From positions 4,613,501-4,677,500 of the forward strand of contig NC_063278.1 in the NCBI RefSeq assembly GCF_910591885.1: a DNA stretch of 64,000 nt, given 5' to 3'. The number at the start of each line of letters is the position of its first letter. Within the stretch, counting starts at the first letter, position 1. Shown one piece after another: positions 13,101-28,100 of the stretch. The position numbers and the translations under genes are program-made. The stretch comes from Bombus terrestris (lineage: Eukaryota > Arthropoda > Insecta > Hymenoptera > Apidae). The notes below the pieces were generated by a model that saw nothing but the letters and a program-made list of their open reading frames with translations, was not told where the DNA came from and ran no database searches.

Positions 13101-16100
13101 TAAAGGCAATACCGTGTGCGAATATTAACGTTGGCAGTTGCACATATCTCGCGCTGTTTAAAGCGCGCCATAATCCAGTCGTATTAATAACAAATTCTTT
13201 CCTCATATTTCGTCGGTTATTTGATCGCAAGCATAGTTCTCGAAGGAAAGAAATGTAACGCGGGAAGGATCCAATCGAACGGTCTTCCATGTTGTTTCGA
13301 ATTCTCAAAAAGGATGAAAAGAAGACGCAGTACATCGAATGGGGTGCCGAAACGCGATATCGTCGATCGTTTTAGACATTCAATATGCTTGGTTCGAGCG
13401 TCTTGTATCAAAAGGTTGACAAGAGTAAATCGAATCGAACGGCAAGATCGTACTGAATGGGATCGAATCGATTCGATTGGCACATTCCAGGAAGAACGAC
13501 GAGGTTGCGGAACGATTCTCTATCACGATCCACTACTTCTGTGTCATCGTTTTCTTATCCTATAACGGGGGTTAGTCGATTACGTGCAAACGCTGACCAG
13601 GCGTTCGATCACGTGCCGAATATCTGGGCCAAGGATTCCGCGGGAGGTTTCCGCGAGTTCAAAGCTACCGATTCCTTGTACGCTGACGCGGATCTTGGAG
13701 TTCTCGAGTCCGTAAACGTCGATTCTCTGTGACTAATGGACAGATGTTGAGCCTCTACGGATGGACAGACCTTAACTTAGCTACGTTTCTAAAATTTTTA
13801 TATTTCAGTCTTCTCTCTCTCTCTCTTCTTTTTGTTATTTCTTCTTTCTTCTATTTAAGGTTTACTAGTGGCGAATTACGTTTATTTTTATTGCAACGTA
13901 CAGAGAGAAATTAGGAGATTTGTCTTGATAAAAATCTGTATACTACAACAAACTTTTATGTATATGGTATTTCCACTTTTATAATCGAACATGAATTTTG
14001 ATTTCTACATTCGAGTTTTGCTTCTCGCTTCTTTGGCGAATAAACAGATCGTGTGATATTTGCAACGCAAAATTGAAAGGGAAGATTGTGCACGCCAATC
14101 AGATTTCTTTTCATACTTTGTCCGAACTGTGAACATATTGGATCGGCAACTAAGTGATTGCGGATCATGTCAATACCACCTAATGGCAAAATCCGCAATC
14201 ACTTAGTTGCCAACCCAATATTTCTCGATGTTAGAAAAGTATAATTCGCTGGAGAATGACTGGAGAAACGTGGCGCGGTTAAATAAAAGCATCCGGTACG
14301 TTTGTACAGAATGTTCTGTGAATTTTTGTGACATTGGCAAAGTACGAGTTCGTACACTTCCTGGCGAGATTTTTTACGGTTTTTGTAAAATACTCGACGA
14401 CAAAGCATAGATAATCAAAGGATCACTCGGGAAAGATATGATATTGTGTGTATAATTGTTGATTTTCGTATTTCTATATCATTCGGTGACCGAGAGAGAA
14501 GATATTTTGATATGATTTACAATTCGTTGAAAAGAGAAGCAACCGACTGTGACTAAAGATAATATTGCCTTTCCGCGATAGACGATAAATGCAGAAAGTT
14601 TCGTATGACGCTAACTAAATGACAAGAATATGATACAGATAGCAAGGATACATATTTAGTTGCTAAATTAAATAAAACAATTTTTTAAGCAACAATGTAG
14701 TTATATGGTAGACAATGTGTGTTGTCTTTCAAGATCAATAAAATGACGTACATTCATCAATATGATATAAGATAGTAAAAATACATATTTAATTCCTGAT
14801 CAAACGAGCAAGTTCTTTAGATGATATGGCACTGTATGGTTGATAGCAGGTTGAATTAAAAAATTTTCTTTTACAAAAGATGGAAGAAAGTAAATGTTAC
14901 TTATCGCGTTTCCACGCTGTCGTTTATATTCGAATAGAAGGTACGTACGAATGGAAAGACAGAGCTGACCCGATTAATCGTTTCTCCAATAATCTGAATC
15001 AATTATCACGTTTCGTGTGAGACCAGTAATTTGTCGTGATATTTATAAGCACAGCTATATCTGTACGTGTAAAATAGCTAGACACCAAAATTCTCTGGTC
15101 GAGGTCGAAATCAATCGATTTATGATATTCCCGTTTACCGATGACATACGGTTATGACGTTTTCCAGTTATTCATCATGCCATACGGCCAACTGGCAGAT
15201 TTACTGACCGCCTGGTTTGCGGCATCGTGCAATTTTTCATTCTGTTCCTTCTGGCTTACACTGTTACTTGTGCACTTGCTTACCAACCTATATCACGTTG
15301 ACTGCCACGACACCCGTATTCGGGTGACAGTAAAGTTTCCGGTAGGGCCGCGTCACCCGTATTCGAGTGACGTTTATTTGATTACCTGCGAAGGATCCTC
15401 GTAGGTATTTGGAAAGATATTCTAGAAGAAATAATAAAACTATTGAATTGTTATAAAAGTAATACGAAAATGGTTTATTAAAAGAATTATTTACTCGCAT
15501 TATTAAAATATCGATGGAAGTACCTAGCAGGGAACGCTTGGTACTGCGCCTGACGGAGATTTCAGTGAAAACACGCGTGGCAGTTGTCACGTAAAATAAA
15601 AAAAAAAAGAAAATCTCGGATGAAAAGAAAAATAAAATATAAAAAAATAAAAAGAGAATTTATTTTTGAACACTTGGTTTACGCTAATTACGATTTGGTT
15701 CTGAACTGCAGCCGTGACTTTCCAAGACTGAAGCTCATACAATTTGACTTTCGATTGGATCTGTTTCTTTTTTCTTTGTCACCCCTCAATATCCCCACTA
15801 TCCACGCGTTTGTTAGGCGTCCGGGACCGTTGCCACGTACGCCTTTTTCTAGAACATTCGGAGGAAGGACCGTTGGGATATCGATGGCTCATTAGGCACT
15901 TCGGCGATATACATTGTTGCCACAACTTTATCTCCGTCATCAGTCCATCGGACTCGAAGTGTGCCGGTCGTGACACAGTCAACGTGATATAAGTTGGGCC
16001 AATAGTCGGCCATCTTTTCAGTAAAAAGGACGTGGCAAATTGTTAGTTCATGACGAAGGATAGCTTATCTTAATTTTTTAATTTAAATTTTAATTTATAA

Positions 16101-19100
16101 GCTTATAGTACACGCAATGTTTATTATTATCGAGATACGTATAATTTTGTGTGTTAGATTAGATTGGCCGCGTAGTAGTGACACACGTATGTGAATACGA
16201 TTGTGTGGAAGTACGTGTGTGCATGGCGTCTCTAAAAACAGACGAATGTAACTGTTTCGTTGGCAGTGTGCTATGGAAGATGGTGAGACAAAGGAAATTC
16301 TGAGACGCGTGCAAATGTATATCGACGAAGATCGTGGAAATCGTTTATTAAATAAATCTAAAACTATTTTAATATAAATTCCAAGTGTAGTCTTAATGTT
16401 CCTTTACTTTTATTTCGGCAATTAAGATCCACACGATTCTCAACAATTATATCTGTTATAATTGAACGTACTGTTTTTGAAATTTATTTAATTATTCCAT
16501 TTTATACATTTGTCCTATTTGTTTAATATAAAATTCTACTTACGACGTTAAGTACGTTACGTACGTACATCTTTTAACTTCTTGTTTTAACACTTTGACT
16601 GCCACGTTGAAATCACATTTTTCGCTCAGCACGCCAGAGGAGTATTTTTATTATTCAAAGCGTTTAATGGCAAAATAATAATAAATTGATGATGTAAGAC
16701 AATATTCTTCTTCAATGGACGGTTTATCTTATTGGTGGTCACGGGTGACCACTGTGGCGTCTTGGTAACAGTCGATAGCGACATATTACAAGGCTTCGTT
16801 TATTTCAACGAACCATTCGCATTCGTAATTTCGTCGTAAGCAAAACGTGCAGAATATATTGTCGAAACGCGTAGAAGATCTTAGTAAACAGTATTATAAT
16901 TATTTTTATAATTTCGACGAAACATTCGGTTGAAATGGCAAGATTCTTATCTCGAAGTGTCTTCTATTTATCGGTTATATTCAAAATGCCCTAACTGTGA
17001 ATTTTCGTTCAATTTTTACAATTGTAAGAAGTTGAAGCGCCGATGACCAACGTGGCAGTCAAAGTGTTTTAAAACTACTTTAAAAAATATTTGTTTGTTT
17101 TAAAAAATGTTTCGCGGGAATTTTATTGGGAATGCGAGCCTCGTGTTACCAATTGCTGTACCAGGCGAAAAGGATGTAATCCTTTAGGACTGTGATCGTA
17201 CGGGATATTTTATATCAACTCGCATGAAACAAGCTCGTTCAGCGGATAGAAAAGTAATATCGATTTTCGACCGTGTGATAAAACAAACAATTTCAAATAT
17301 AAATATTCCATATAAAACGTAGTAGGACGTTTACCTTAAAATAGCGTCATATCGTAAAGTTTCATGGGATCTACTGGGTTGTCCGGAAAGTTTCTTTCGT
17401 TTCGTAAGATGAAAATAGACGAACAGTTTCTCTTTTATATTATTTTATTGAATCAGGTATCATCCATTTCGTTATGTTTCTATTATTACGTTCGTGCATA
17501 ATTCGATAAACTAATATAAAATAAAAAACATCGTGCGTCTATTATTTCCTTATAAAACGAAAGAAACTTTTCGGACAGCCTAGTATGTTTAATGAAATAC
17601 GACAAATGTTTACGAACGTGATAGCGAAATGAATTTTCGCATGCAAATGGAACGCGATGCCGAATATAACGATGCCAAGTTCCACGATCCGATGAATAAT
17701 ATTTTAAAACGAAAATTCCACAGGGTTTGTTGATTTGCCGCGATGCATGCGATTTTATGTATTCAATCAGCGTAATTTTCGAATATCTCGCGTTGAAATG
17801 AAATGGCAGGGAAGAGGACGGTGTAAAAATTAAAACGTACGAAAATGATATTAAAAGATAGAAGTCGGTTAAGAACTTTGCTCCTTGAAGTTCTTTCAAG
17901 CTCTTCCAGTTTTGCTGGGAAACTTTCTGTCCTGTCTTTACAACTTCAATCCTTGGTCGCGCGAATACATACGCTTGGAATCTTTACGTTTGAAACCGAG
18001 TCCCCCATTTGCATACAAAAATTCATTTCGGTTGCCGTGGAAAACGCTGTGAAGATTCTTTTCTTCGAGTCGAACTTACAGCGGAAGATACGTGGCTGTT
18101 AAGTTCGTCGCGAAGATAGAATCAGAAAAGAAGAAAGAAAAATGGAATTTCATGTCGTTGATAAACGTTATCAGAGATTGCTCCGCTCGTATCTCGCTGA
18201 CTTGGACGATCGACGACGCTGTCTATTTCATATAAAACGTGATATAATAGGCGAAAGAATATAATTCTTTGGAGAAGTCATGTGTAGGAAAAAATTAATT
18301 GCTTGAAATATCATACTTATTTCTATGTTTTCTTTTGAAACAGATCGATACCAGGTAATTGGTAGATGTTAGAAAATTTTGTCCAATCTTAGGACTACGA
18401 GGAAACGTAATTCCGGGAATTTTTAAAAATATACATTACAGGTCAGGTAGTTAAATTTTGGTAAAAAGGAGAAAAGAAATTTTGACGAAAAAAATTTAGG
18501 AATTAAATAAATAAATTAAAAATAAACTTGTGATGTTTTCCGAGACTAGATTGTTAGGGTTTCTCGATGAAGGAGGACAGCGTCGATGAAATTCTGATTT
18601 ACCGATATTTCGAATTACAGAAAGAGAAAATAATTCGAGCAGAATTTATTGGTCGATAAGAAAGCTATTATCGTAAGGAACAAACTATATTTAGTCGTTG
18701 CGGCAACTTGGAGAACAAATAAGAAACTCCGATCAATCACGTTGCAAAACAAGTGACGTAAGAGAAATTTCCTATCAAGTATTTAAATTCCAATGGATAC
18801 ATATCGATTCATATGGATAAATTGATCCTCGATTCTTTACCATGTAAATCTAAACATCTGTCGTTTCGTTTAGGTTTTCAATTTAATCAACGTATAGTTA
18901 ATTAGACCGCGAATTTTTATGCGTTATAGGAAATCTGCATAAATGCACAGAAACCGTATAAAATATCCAAAGTATAAAATATCTGTGATATTTAACACTA
19001 GAACTACCAAACCAGTCAATTTTATTTTCAAATTCCTACTTCGTGTTATATCTTTTTCCGCAATGATGCAATGACTTTCGCAACGATAACTAAAAGAATA

Positions 19101-22100
19101 ATATAATGAATTTTAACTTGTTTTTTTATGTATTCAAGCTGAAGATAATTTTGTATCAAGGCTACTTACACCAATACCAATCAAAATGACTGGTACTTGT
19201 CAAAGCGTAAAAGGATCCTGCAATCCGTTTATCGAACTCCAATTAACCAGTTTCCTCGTTTCGTACAACTTGCCACGCGTTTTTCCAATTTTTACTGCGT
19301 ATCATTCGATATGATGATATCAGTTATCAGGAAAATTCCGGATCGATCGCTAGATGTTAAAACTAGAAATATCACACCAGTCAAAATGACTGACTCTACA
19401 ATTTTATAAATTTTTCATCATCTCGTTTAGGGATCATGGTCCAAGATGGATTAATAAAACTAAAAATCTACTATATAACATGGAGTTGCTTCTGTAAGAA
19501 AGTAATAAATCGATAAATATGAAAATATTCTATCATTACGTATTTTTTAAAGACCAGTCATTTTCATTGGTTTTGGTAGAAATAGCTTCGTGTTAATTAT
19601 CGATAGTTGTAGTGTTAATGAATGAAACAATTGTCTACGTAGATTCTGTTTTCTCAATTAAATCCTCAAAAATATGTATTTGCATAAAAATCCACAGTCT
19701 GACAACGATGCAAAGCATTCCATTGCAATGTATTTTCGATATTAACTTAATTATGCTCGTACATCTCTGTACGAAAATAATATACGCGTGTACTTACTAT
19801 TGGCTTGGCAACTAAGTGATTGCAGATTTTGTCAATACCACCTAATGACAAAATCCGCAATCACTTAGTTGCCAACTCGATAAATGTTTAACCGTACGCG
19901 ATCCTATTTTTTTACGGCTGAACGAGGAATAAGAAATAAGAGCCGGATATGATATTTAAAATTAGAAACACGAATACGTTGGAAAATTTAAGATCTGTTC
20001 AGAAGAAGCGCATGTAACTGGCTTTTTTTTCTTTTTTAACGTCGTATGCATCTGCCCAACGACAGGATCGCCTCGAGTGGCGTTAAAAAATAACGCATCA
20101 CTTGAACTCAAGATGGAAGCAAATATTCCCTGGTAGCGATTCGTGCGTTCCAAAAATACAAACGAAGCAGGCTCGAAGCGTTTCGAGAGGCGATTTCCTC
20201 GAAAATTCTTATAAATCGTTAAGGAATGAATTTTCGCGAAATCAGTTCCCCCTTCGAAACGTTCAAAATCGTATTCCGCTTTTACCTATCGATCTTATAG
20301 AACGAAGAATATAGCAGAGATACAAGGTGAACGATATATTCTCTGTTTCTTGTTCCTCAATCTTCGTCACACACATTGTACGATTGTATTCAATTTAAAA
20401 AGCATCAAATGTTTCGTACAAAATTTCTTACTTCTATTTTAAATCGTTTAAATAATTGCAAATCCCAAATTTCGGTGTAACTTTTAAAAAAGTGTCCTTT
20501 TTCTTTCTGTAATATATTTCTACTGGTTAAGTTAACCAGTTAGCTGCTTTTGACGAGTATACTCGTCATCGCTTATTGTTTGCCGCGCGTTCTATTCGGT
20601 TGGCAACTAAGTTATACCATTTAATGACAAAATCCACAATCACTTAGTTGCCAACTCAATAGCTACGCGATTTTCAAAGTTTTCAAAGCAGCAGCTAATT
20701 GGTTAATCCAATTTCCATATATATTTGCAAATTTCTTAAGACAGTCGAGTTTCCTCGCGATGTTAACAAAACTTCGAAATCTTTCAAACGCGTATAGCTT
20801 ACGTAATAATGTTCATGAAAGCTTCCTATAGGATCGTACGTCATGTATACACTTTCCACGAGTGACTGTACATATTTTCAAAAATTACTCGATCGATTGA
20901 TAGAACGAGCTTCAAAAAAAGCCATTATTTTGCTGAAATACGTTCGACGAAACTCATACGTCGTACCTGGACGGTAATAACCGCACGATTCGTTGATCCC
21001 TGTTCGTAGACACCATCTTCGTCGCGTTATCGATCCACGGTTCTACCCTCTCTCGTTACCCTACCTCGAGCTTTTGTCAAGGGGTTGTAACACGTAGCAG
21101 GTTGGTGCGCGTTGTCGATCGGATATTTATCGAGCTACACAGCAAACTGGCCTTTATCACTTGACCGATCGGAATATCGTGATTCGTGTCGTCCTATCAT
21201 CGTTCTGTCATCTCTTCTTAATTATCTGCATGAACGATCATTTTCTATCGATTAACCGTATACCGGTTTGACGCTATGGTTTTGGATGAAACTATGATGA
21301 CGACCATGGAATGGGGACTAGTCGGCGTTCGATTCGTGACCAGACCCAATCGTGTACTTTTCATGTGTTATCGGTTTTCACGATGGTTCGGTATATTGTC
21401 ACGGAGAAGAAACGTTCGCGTGAGAAAAGATAGGAGACAGAATTGTGGCAGCGTGAAACGAACTGACATAAAGTCACGGATCGTAGAATCGTCTAGGGAC
21501 ATTGCGCTGTTATTGGGTTGGCAACCAAGTGATTGCGGATTTTATCATTGTTGGTAATGACAAAATCCGCAATCGCCAATTCAAAATTGTTTTAACGTCG
21601 TACCGATCGCTCTAAGCTATTTGTGTTACGTTATATGCGCTTTGGGTGGGCTACAATAAGAATGAACATTTAGAAAGAAGTTTTTAATACAAATGAAACT
21701 TGGAAAGAGGAGGGAAATTTATTTTCTCACATCCGACGGTAAGAGTCAATAATTTGCGAGAGTAAAGATGTTGCAATTTGCGTAGGAAAATTTCTTTTCG
21801 GTCTAAATGATTAATAATTAAAAAAAAAAGATATTTAAGCGTTGAGATACACGTTTCTATTTAAATCTTACTTTTACGTACATCGCGAGTAAAGTAATTC
21901 ATATTTTCTTGGTCCGCGCGTTTCGACGCGCGCTCAGTCTCGCATTCTCCGTTTTTGGAACACAGAAAGCCTCGGTGGCCTGTCTCTGGGTCATTTTATT
22001 TTCGCAGGGTAACTTGAAAGCCGCATTCGTGTTCTCCTCTGCACATTTTTCTTTTTCCTGCTTTGGAATTTCAGACATCTCTGTGCGCTAAAACGTAGAA

Positions 22101-25100
22101 GGAAGATTAAACGAACATCTTCCAATTTACCTTCAGCTACCAACAGATTGAACTTACAGATAGAAAAAATTTAGTCCGTGTTGGTGGACGGTTGTTTGGT
22201 CGCTGCTATATGACAAACGCGCGAGAAAGTTTCAGATTATAACGCGCATAATATACAAAGGAAATTGCAAAATTCGAACAGGTAATTACGCTTAGTGAAC
22301 TACATATAATACACGTAATAGCCATATCGTTTATTTCCATTGTTTTCGTTGTTCCAACGCGTAGGTTGTGCTCGTTGTTGTTTTGCGTACACGTTGACAT
22401 TTCGAACGTTAAAAGTTATCTTAGTCGAAGAGAATTGATATTTTGTCTCTCGAATAAGCACATGACCTTTTTTATTCGGTTGGAAACTAAGTGATTGTCT
22501 CTAGGTGGTAATGACAACATTCGCAGTCACTTAATCCAATAGAGAAGGTCATGTGTTTGTCCGAGAAACAAAATATCAGTTCCCTTCGAGGAAAAAAACT
22601 TTCAACACTCGGTATGTCAATGTGTACATTTTTTGCGTCGGAACAGCGAAAGCAATGGAAATAAACGATATGGTCTCGAGATATTGTGTTGGCAACTAAG
22701 TGATTGCCGACTTTTTCATTACCACCTAATGATAAAATCCGCAATCACTTAGTTGCCACCCAATATGTTACAGAGAATTGTTATATTCATTTTTCTACTG
22801 AAATAAGAGCGTTAGTATCCGGTGAAAAAAGGCAGAATTAATTTTGATCGATGCCGTACGACTCTCTCTTACGTTGTTAATTTGTAAAGCGTTAAATATC
22901 GTTGTTTATTCGTTGTCGGTTATTCTCCAATTTTCGAATCGATCGAACGTTTCTATGGAAACGTTATATGGAAATATGCAGTTCAAATAGGAAATAGATA
23001 GAAAGTTAATTTTAACGAAGTATTACGAAATTTTTTTATTCCATTCTCTATTTTATTTCATTTCTCAAACAATCAGTTTGATAGATACGGTATTCCTGTT
23101 GTTCGTATGGCAGCGTATGGAATTTAATACCATGTTCTCTGCATGCTGGAAACTATTTGCTCTGCTGGTTTATTATTCGCATAGGAAACACGGAAAATGC
23201 GTATACACACGTTCGGGGAAAATGTGGTCGCTATCCTCTTGCGCGTGGAATATTTTGTGTCAGCGATACGATTTCATGAATCCCCTAAAAGTGTTTTGTG
23301 AGAAACGTTACAACGCTAGTTGGTTAAATCATTGTTTTGAAAAATAACGAGGGAAAAGAATAATAATTCAGTAAGAAAGTAATTATCGACACGTTTCTTT
23401 CTTGCTTAATTTTTGCAAAATTAGTTTTCATTATGTTTTTTTTTGCGCTATTTTCTGCTATTAGCCGAAATTTTTCCAACCTACTTTGAACCCGCGTTGT
23501 TTCCACGCGAATGGAAACTTATGACGAGCCGAGTTATTGTTCGGTACGATTTGGCAAACGTGCAGCTGTGCGAGAAATCGATACGATTCTAAATAATTTT
23601 TATTTTATTCGGCTGGAAAATATTGTTCGAGACGTGGGGAAATTCTGTATTCTGCGTTATACTGCTGCGTTTGAATTTTATATTTTAGCAGACTGTTATT
23701 GCCAGGATAGAAATCGTAGAAATTGAAAGCGGAGACTGCGAGTCGATGTTCGCGATTTATTTGCCACACGAGGACTAAAGCTCCGCTAGTAACGCTACTG
23801 TAATAAGTTTTGCATAATTTTTACTTCCTTTCTTAATTACTACTCGCTTCTTTCTCCACTCCCGAAATTTCATATCTTTCTTTTTATAAACCTGCTCTTC
23901 TCTGCCGTATTTGTAACTTTGTTCATCGAACATCTGTCATTGTTATTCCGATAATGTGAAACGTTTTACGAATAAACGAACGCGAGAAAAGAGCCAGAGA
24001 GAGAGCAATTTATAAATCGGTACATTAAATTTCAAGGATTTTCCTTCGACGATTATTCCGAATCGAAGCGTTCGAATCGTTGAAAAACGGAACAGATCAA
24101 GAGCTTTTTTCCTCCCGAGCTTTTCTATTAAATCGTTTTTCATGCTGCTTGTTCTCACGCCACCTTGACCCGTTTGCATCGACGATCGTCGACGAGTTAA
24201 GCGGAACTCGCTCGCGAATTAAAAATATCGAACTGGCATGTAAAATTTCTGACCGAGAAATTTCATTTTCATTTATCATTTTCCGTTTTTTCGCTCTCCT
24301 GTGGACTTTTTAGCGTCACGAAAGAAAGGTTGCCCGGAGAACGCGTTTGTTAGACCCGGTTTTCTCTTGTTGTTTAGAGAAAGTGAAACGAGCGAACGAG
24401 TTCCATTAGCGCAGCACGTGGTTCACGGACGCGGAAAATATCGTAACGAATCCGCGGCGAATGCACCGAATTTCCAAACAATTATTTACTATTGCTGCCT
24501 GCAATTATCTATAATTTACGTCGCGGTTTTGCTCTGACTTAAGAGTCGTTCTCTTACGGAAGGTAAAGTGCAAGCGTTTTTTTTTATCGTTGGAATTTGT
24601 TTTCTGAGGTTGGCAAGGCGGGAAGTAGAGTGTGAATAAACGATGTAGCTTTGTCTCGCGAGTACATGAATTTACGAATTTAGGAATTTAGGTTTCGTTC
24701 TTATATCGTAGCACGTAGAACGAATAAACGGGTCACATCTGTTTGGAGAATTTACGAATTCAGGCTTTGCTTCTTCCAATGTAATAAATAATTTCAAATT
24801 ATTTGCGCGATTGAAGTATCGGATAAACGAAATTAAGATATTCATCGAGATATGATCAATGGTATACTTATACGATATATTATTCTTTGATAAATACTAG
24901 AACGAAGATTTCCTACTTAATTTATCTGTGATTTGTCAATTAATTTTCCCTCGAATTGAATCACAGAGTTTGAATTGCAAGGTGATTTTATTTTCTATTA
25001 AAAATTATCGTATCCTTTCCATGGTCATTTACGTAATATTTTCATAAACCACAGACAATTTCTTTCTGTTTCACACACACACACATATAGATATGTTATA

Positions 25101-28100
25101 ATAAAGGTATCTAGAGTAAATTAGGAGGAACACAAGATTAATTATTTTTATTGCAATTTAAACGGTTCTATAAGGCAAAGATAAGAAGGTGCTGCATTCC
25201 TCAGCCAATTGCGAAAACAGAGACAATTTTTCCTCGTCTCCGCGCAATTTCTCACGGTCTGTATAGAAAAACGTAATTTTGAAAGAGGGGAAACAAAGCC
25301 AGCGATTGATACGCTCGATACTCAGGATCCTTGCGAGTAAATTAGTGGCTGCAGCATCTACTCAAAAGCAGCTCCTTTCATCTTGAAACCTGACGAGTTC
25401 ATTTTCTATCGAACCATCGGTCAGAGGCTTTTTCATTTGAAGCTTCTCGATAGCGATCTTCCCTTGCCATCGTTTTGGAATTGAGGTGGCCGTGAGTTAT
25501 AGTTGCATATATATTGGACGTGCGTGAGATAGTTGTAGTAGTTGGGCCTAAGTCCGCTGTAATTGTCACTGGGGGCTGTAGAATGTCGCTGCCGGGGTAC
25601 TGCTGATTTTTCCTTCTTTTTTTTGGTGCGTGGAAGTAAAATCGGAACTCCGGTCGCCGGGATTCGAACCCGGGTTCCGAACGTTCGCAGCCTAAGACGT
25701 TAACCACTTTTGCTGCCGTCGTCCGACACTAGTTAGTGTCGAGTGGTGGTATTTGGCTTGTCGAGTGCCGCCACAGAATTTTGGCTCGTTAAAAAGTTCG
25801 AGGTGGCAAATCTGAAAGAAACTCGCTTTCCTAAACAATCGTATTTTTCGTTTGAAACGGTTGCAAAAATCGAAGAGAACGATGTTGCTCGTTGAAAAGA
25901 TACTAAACGGGGCTTGGTGAATTTTTCATCGAAAAATTGCAAACGAGAGAGAGAGAGAGGGGGTGGGGGATGGGAGAGGAAGCGAAAGAGTTTTGATTTA
26001 CGTAAGTAGCATGTTTAATGCAACTCGATGAATCAAGGTCGAGGACTCGGCGTTTAATTAAAAATTGATCTGCCATCGTTGGAATTTTTCTGTCGTCTGG
26101 AGCTTTGCGGAATTTCCAGTGGAATTGTTACGAGTTGGTTGCGGAGCGTGGAATATTCATAAACGACATGAATTTTTTCGTACGATGGCTAGAATGTCGT
26201 TAGAATTTTCACAGTGATGCTTCGTACAGACGATATTCGTTTTCAAGAGGATGATTTCAGTTGAAGATGTTCTTACGCCACTAAAGGTAGTAGAAAAGAT
26301 GAAAAATTAAGGGCGAAAAAAGTTTTGTTAGGGTATCGAGAATCTCTTGAAAATCCTGAAAACTCGAGAAGAAGATGGTTTATTATTAGTAGTTTCATTG
26401 TAAAGCTGCTGGCGAAAGTAATGAGGAGTATACCCGCGCTCTATGTTTTTGCTCGTTTGATCTAAAATTTAAACTCCAAACGCGCCCTTAGATGTCAAAC
26501 GATCGCGTTTCTCGCTTTGCAGCGACGCAAACATGGAAACCATTGAAACTCGTTCGAATGTAAGAAAGTTTGTAGCTGTTCCTTATTAACTTGTCATCGG
26601 TGCAGCGGAACCAGTTAAGCAAAATTATTTCATTAACCTGACAAGCGTCTTACTGGAACGCTCGTCCTGGTACCGATAATTTAATATCCCTTTGGAATTG
26701 AAATTGTTACGCGAATTCGCAATCGGTCGATAATTCTCGAGATTACTACGAAAAATATGGAACATACGTAGCTACGTATATCGAATAAATAGATGCATTT
26801 GCTATGAACAAATTTTCCAAATTTTAGTTTCTCTTTTATTTTTAAATACTTTTTAATATTTACTCGAAATCGAAATTGTTATATCAGAATCGTAGATACG
26901 CGCGTCTTGAAATTCATACGAGAAACATCGAATTGCTACGCGAGACGAACGATCGCGCTTTCATCGATCTCAACGTCTGAAGTTCTCATTTCTTTGTATT
27001 AGGTCGTCCGCAAAGTTTCTTTCGTTTTATGAGGAAATAATAGACGCAAATGTTTTTCCTTTTATATTATTTTGTCGAATTACGTACGATCAATTTTATT
27101 CTGTTGAGATAAACACCGCGACGTTTCACAGACTTGGTTTCACGTTTGCACCTGTTGTAAAAGACACGTTTGCGAAAGAAAGAAACTCTTCGGACAACCT
27201 AATAGTATCTTTTAATATCCTTTTCACAATTTTTCCGCACGGTGGAGGTCGAAACCTCTGCAGCTTCCCCTGCGTATGATTTCCCAATGATATTGCATCG
27301 GTAATAAATTATATGAGAAATAAATAAAACGCTCTTAACGATGTACAACGTGTCTCGCTTAATACAATGTAACGCGCACGTTTTATCGCATAGACAGTGT
27401 TTAATTTGTGGTCGTAACGCTCTCCAAATAAAGAACGTTCGCAGACGTATACGAAATTGTACGTTTGCTCATGATGCGAAACTCAGCACCTTAAATAAGA
27501 CTGGCGTGCTTCGTGCAACAGATACCATCTGGTTTTGTAGCATGTCGAGTTTTCCATGATAAATGTTCGCCTGCGTATTAAAGAGCATCGCGATGTTTGT
27601 CCTCGTCGATTCTACCTCGTTAATTGATAAATGTTTAACTTGGACTGCTGTAACAGCATCGCGGAAGGAAAGATAAAGAGACTTTTTCTTTATTATCCTC
27701 CAGCTACTATAGATACTTTGAAAGATTCTTTGATTTTTATGGATTCTGAATATTTGTGTACGTCGCTATAGCTTTGTTTTAATATTATAACAAACGTTAA
27801 AAGGTCAAAGGAATCGGTAGCGTTGTTATTGATCGTCGCGATTACAGAACGTTCTTCCTTGGGATCTTCTTTCTTTCTTTCTTTTCTTCTTTTTGCTTGT
27901 TTGTTCGAAACGTGGAAGGAGAACAGTGTATAAATACGTGGTCGTCGCCTTTGTTAGTTATTTCTCAATCGTTAATCGTCCAAACACCATAGGATTCCGC
28001 TGTTATAGTTTACACGCCTCTTTCGGTGATTATCACGTTCACAGTGTTGGTAGAATTATCGTATTGTTAATAAAGAAATCTTTTCTGTATTTGCGAGACT

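Noticed and set aside
25399..25707. 102-codon minus-strand frame with GFESRRPEFRF text
   Set aside because: The text is the translation of a tRNA T-arm and its flank (GGTTCGAATCCCGG), a well-known artefact.
25651..25726. Functional tRNA gene
   Set aside because: The D arm and anticodon arm do not fold properly and the acceptor has a mismatch; kept instead as a tRNA-derived repeat.
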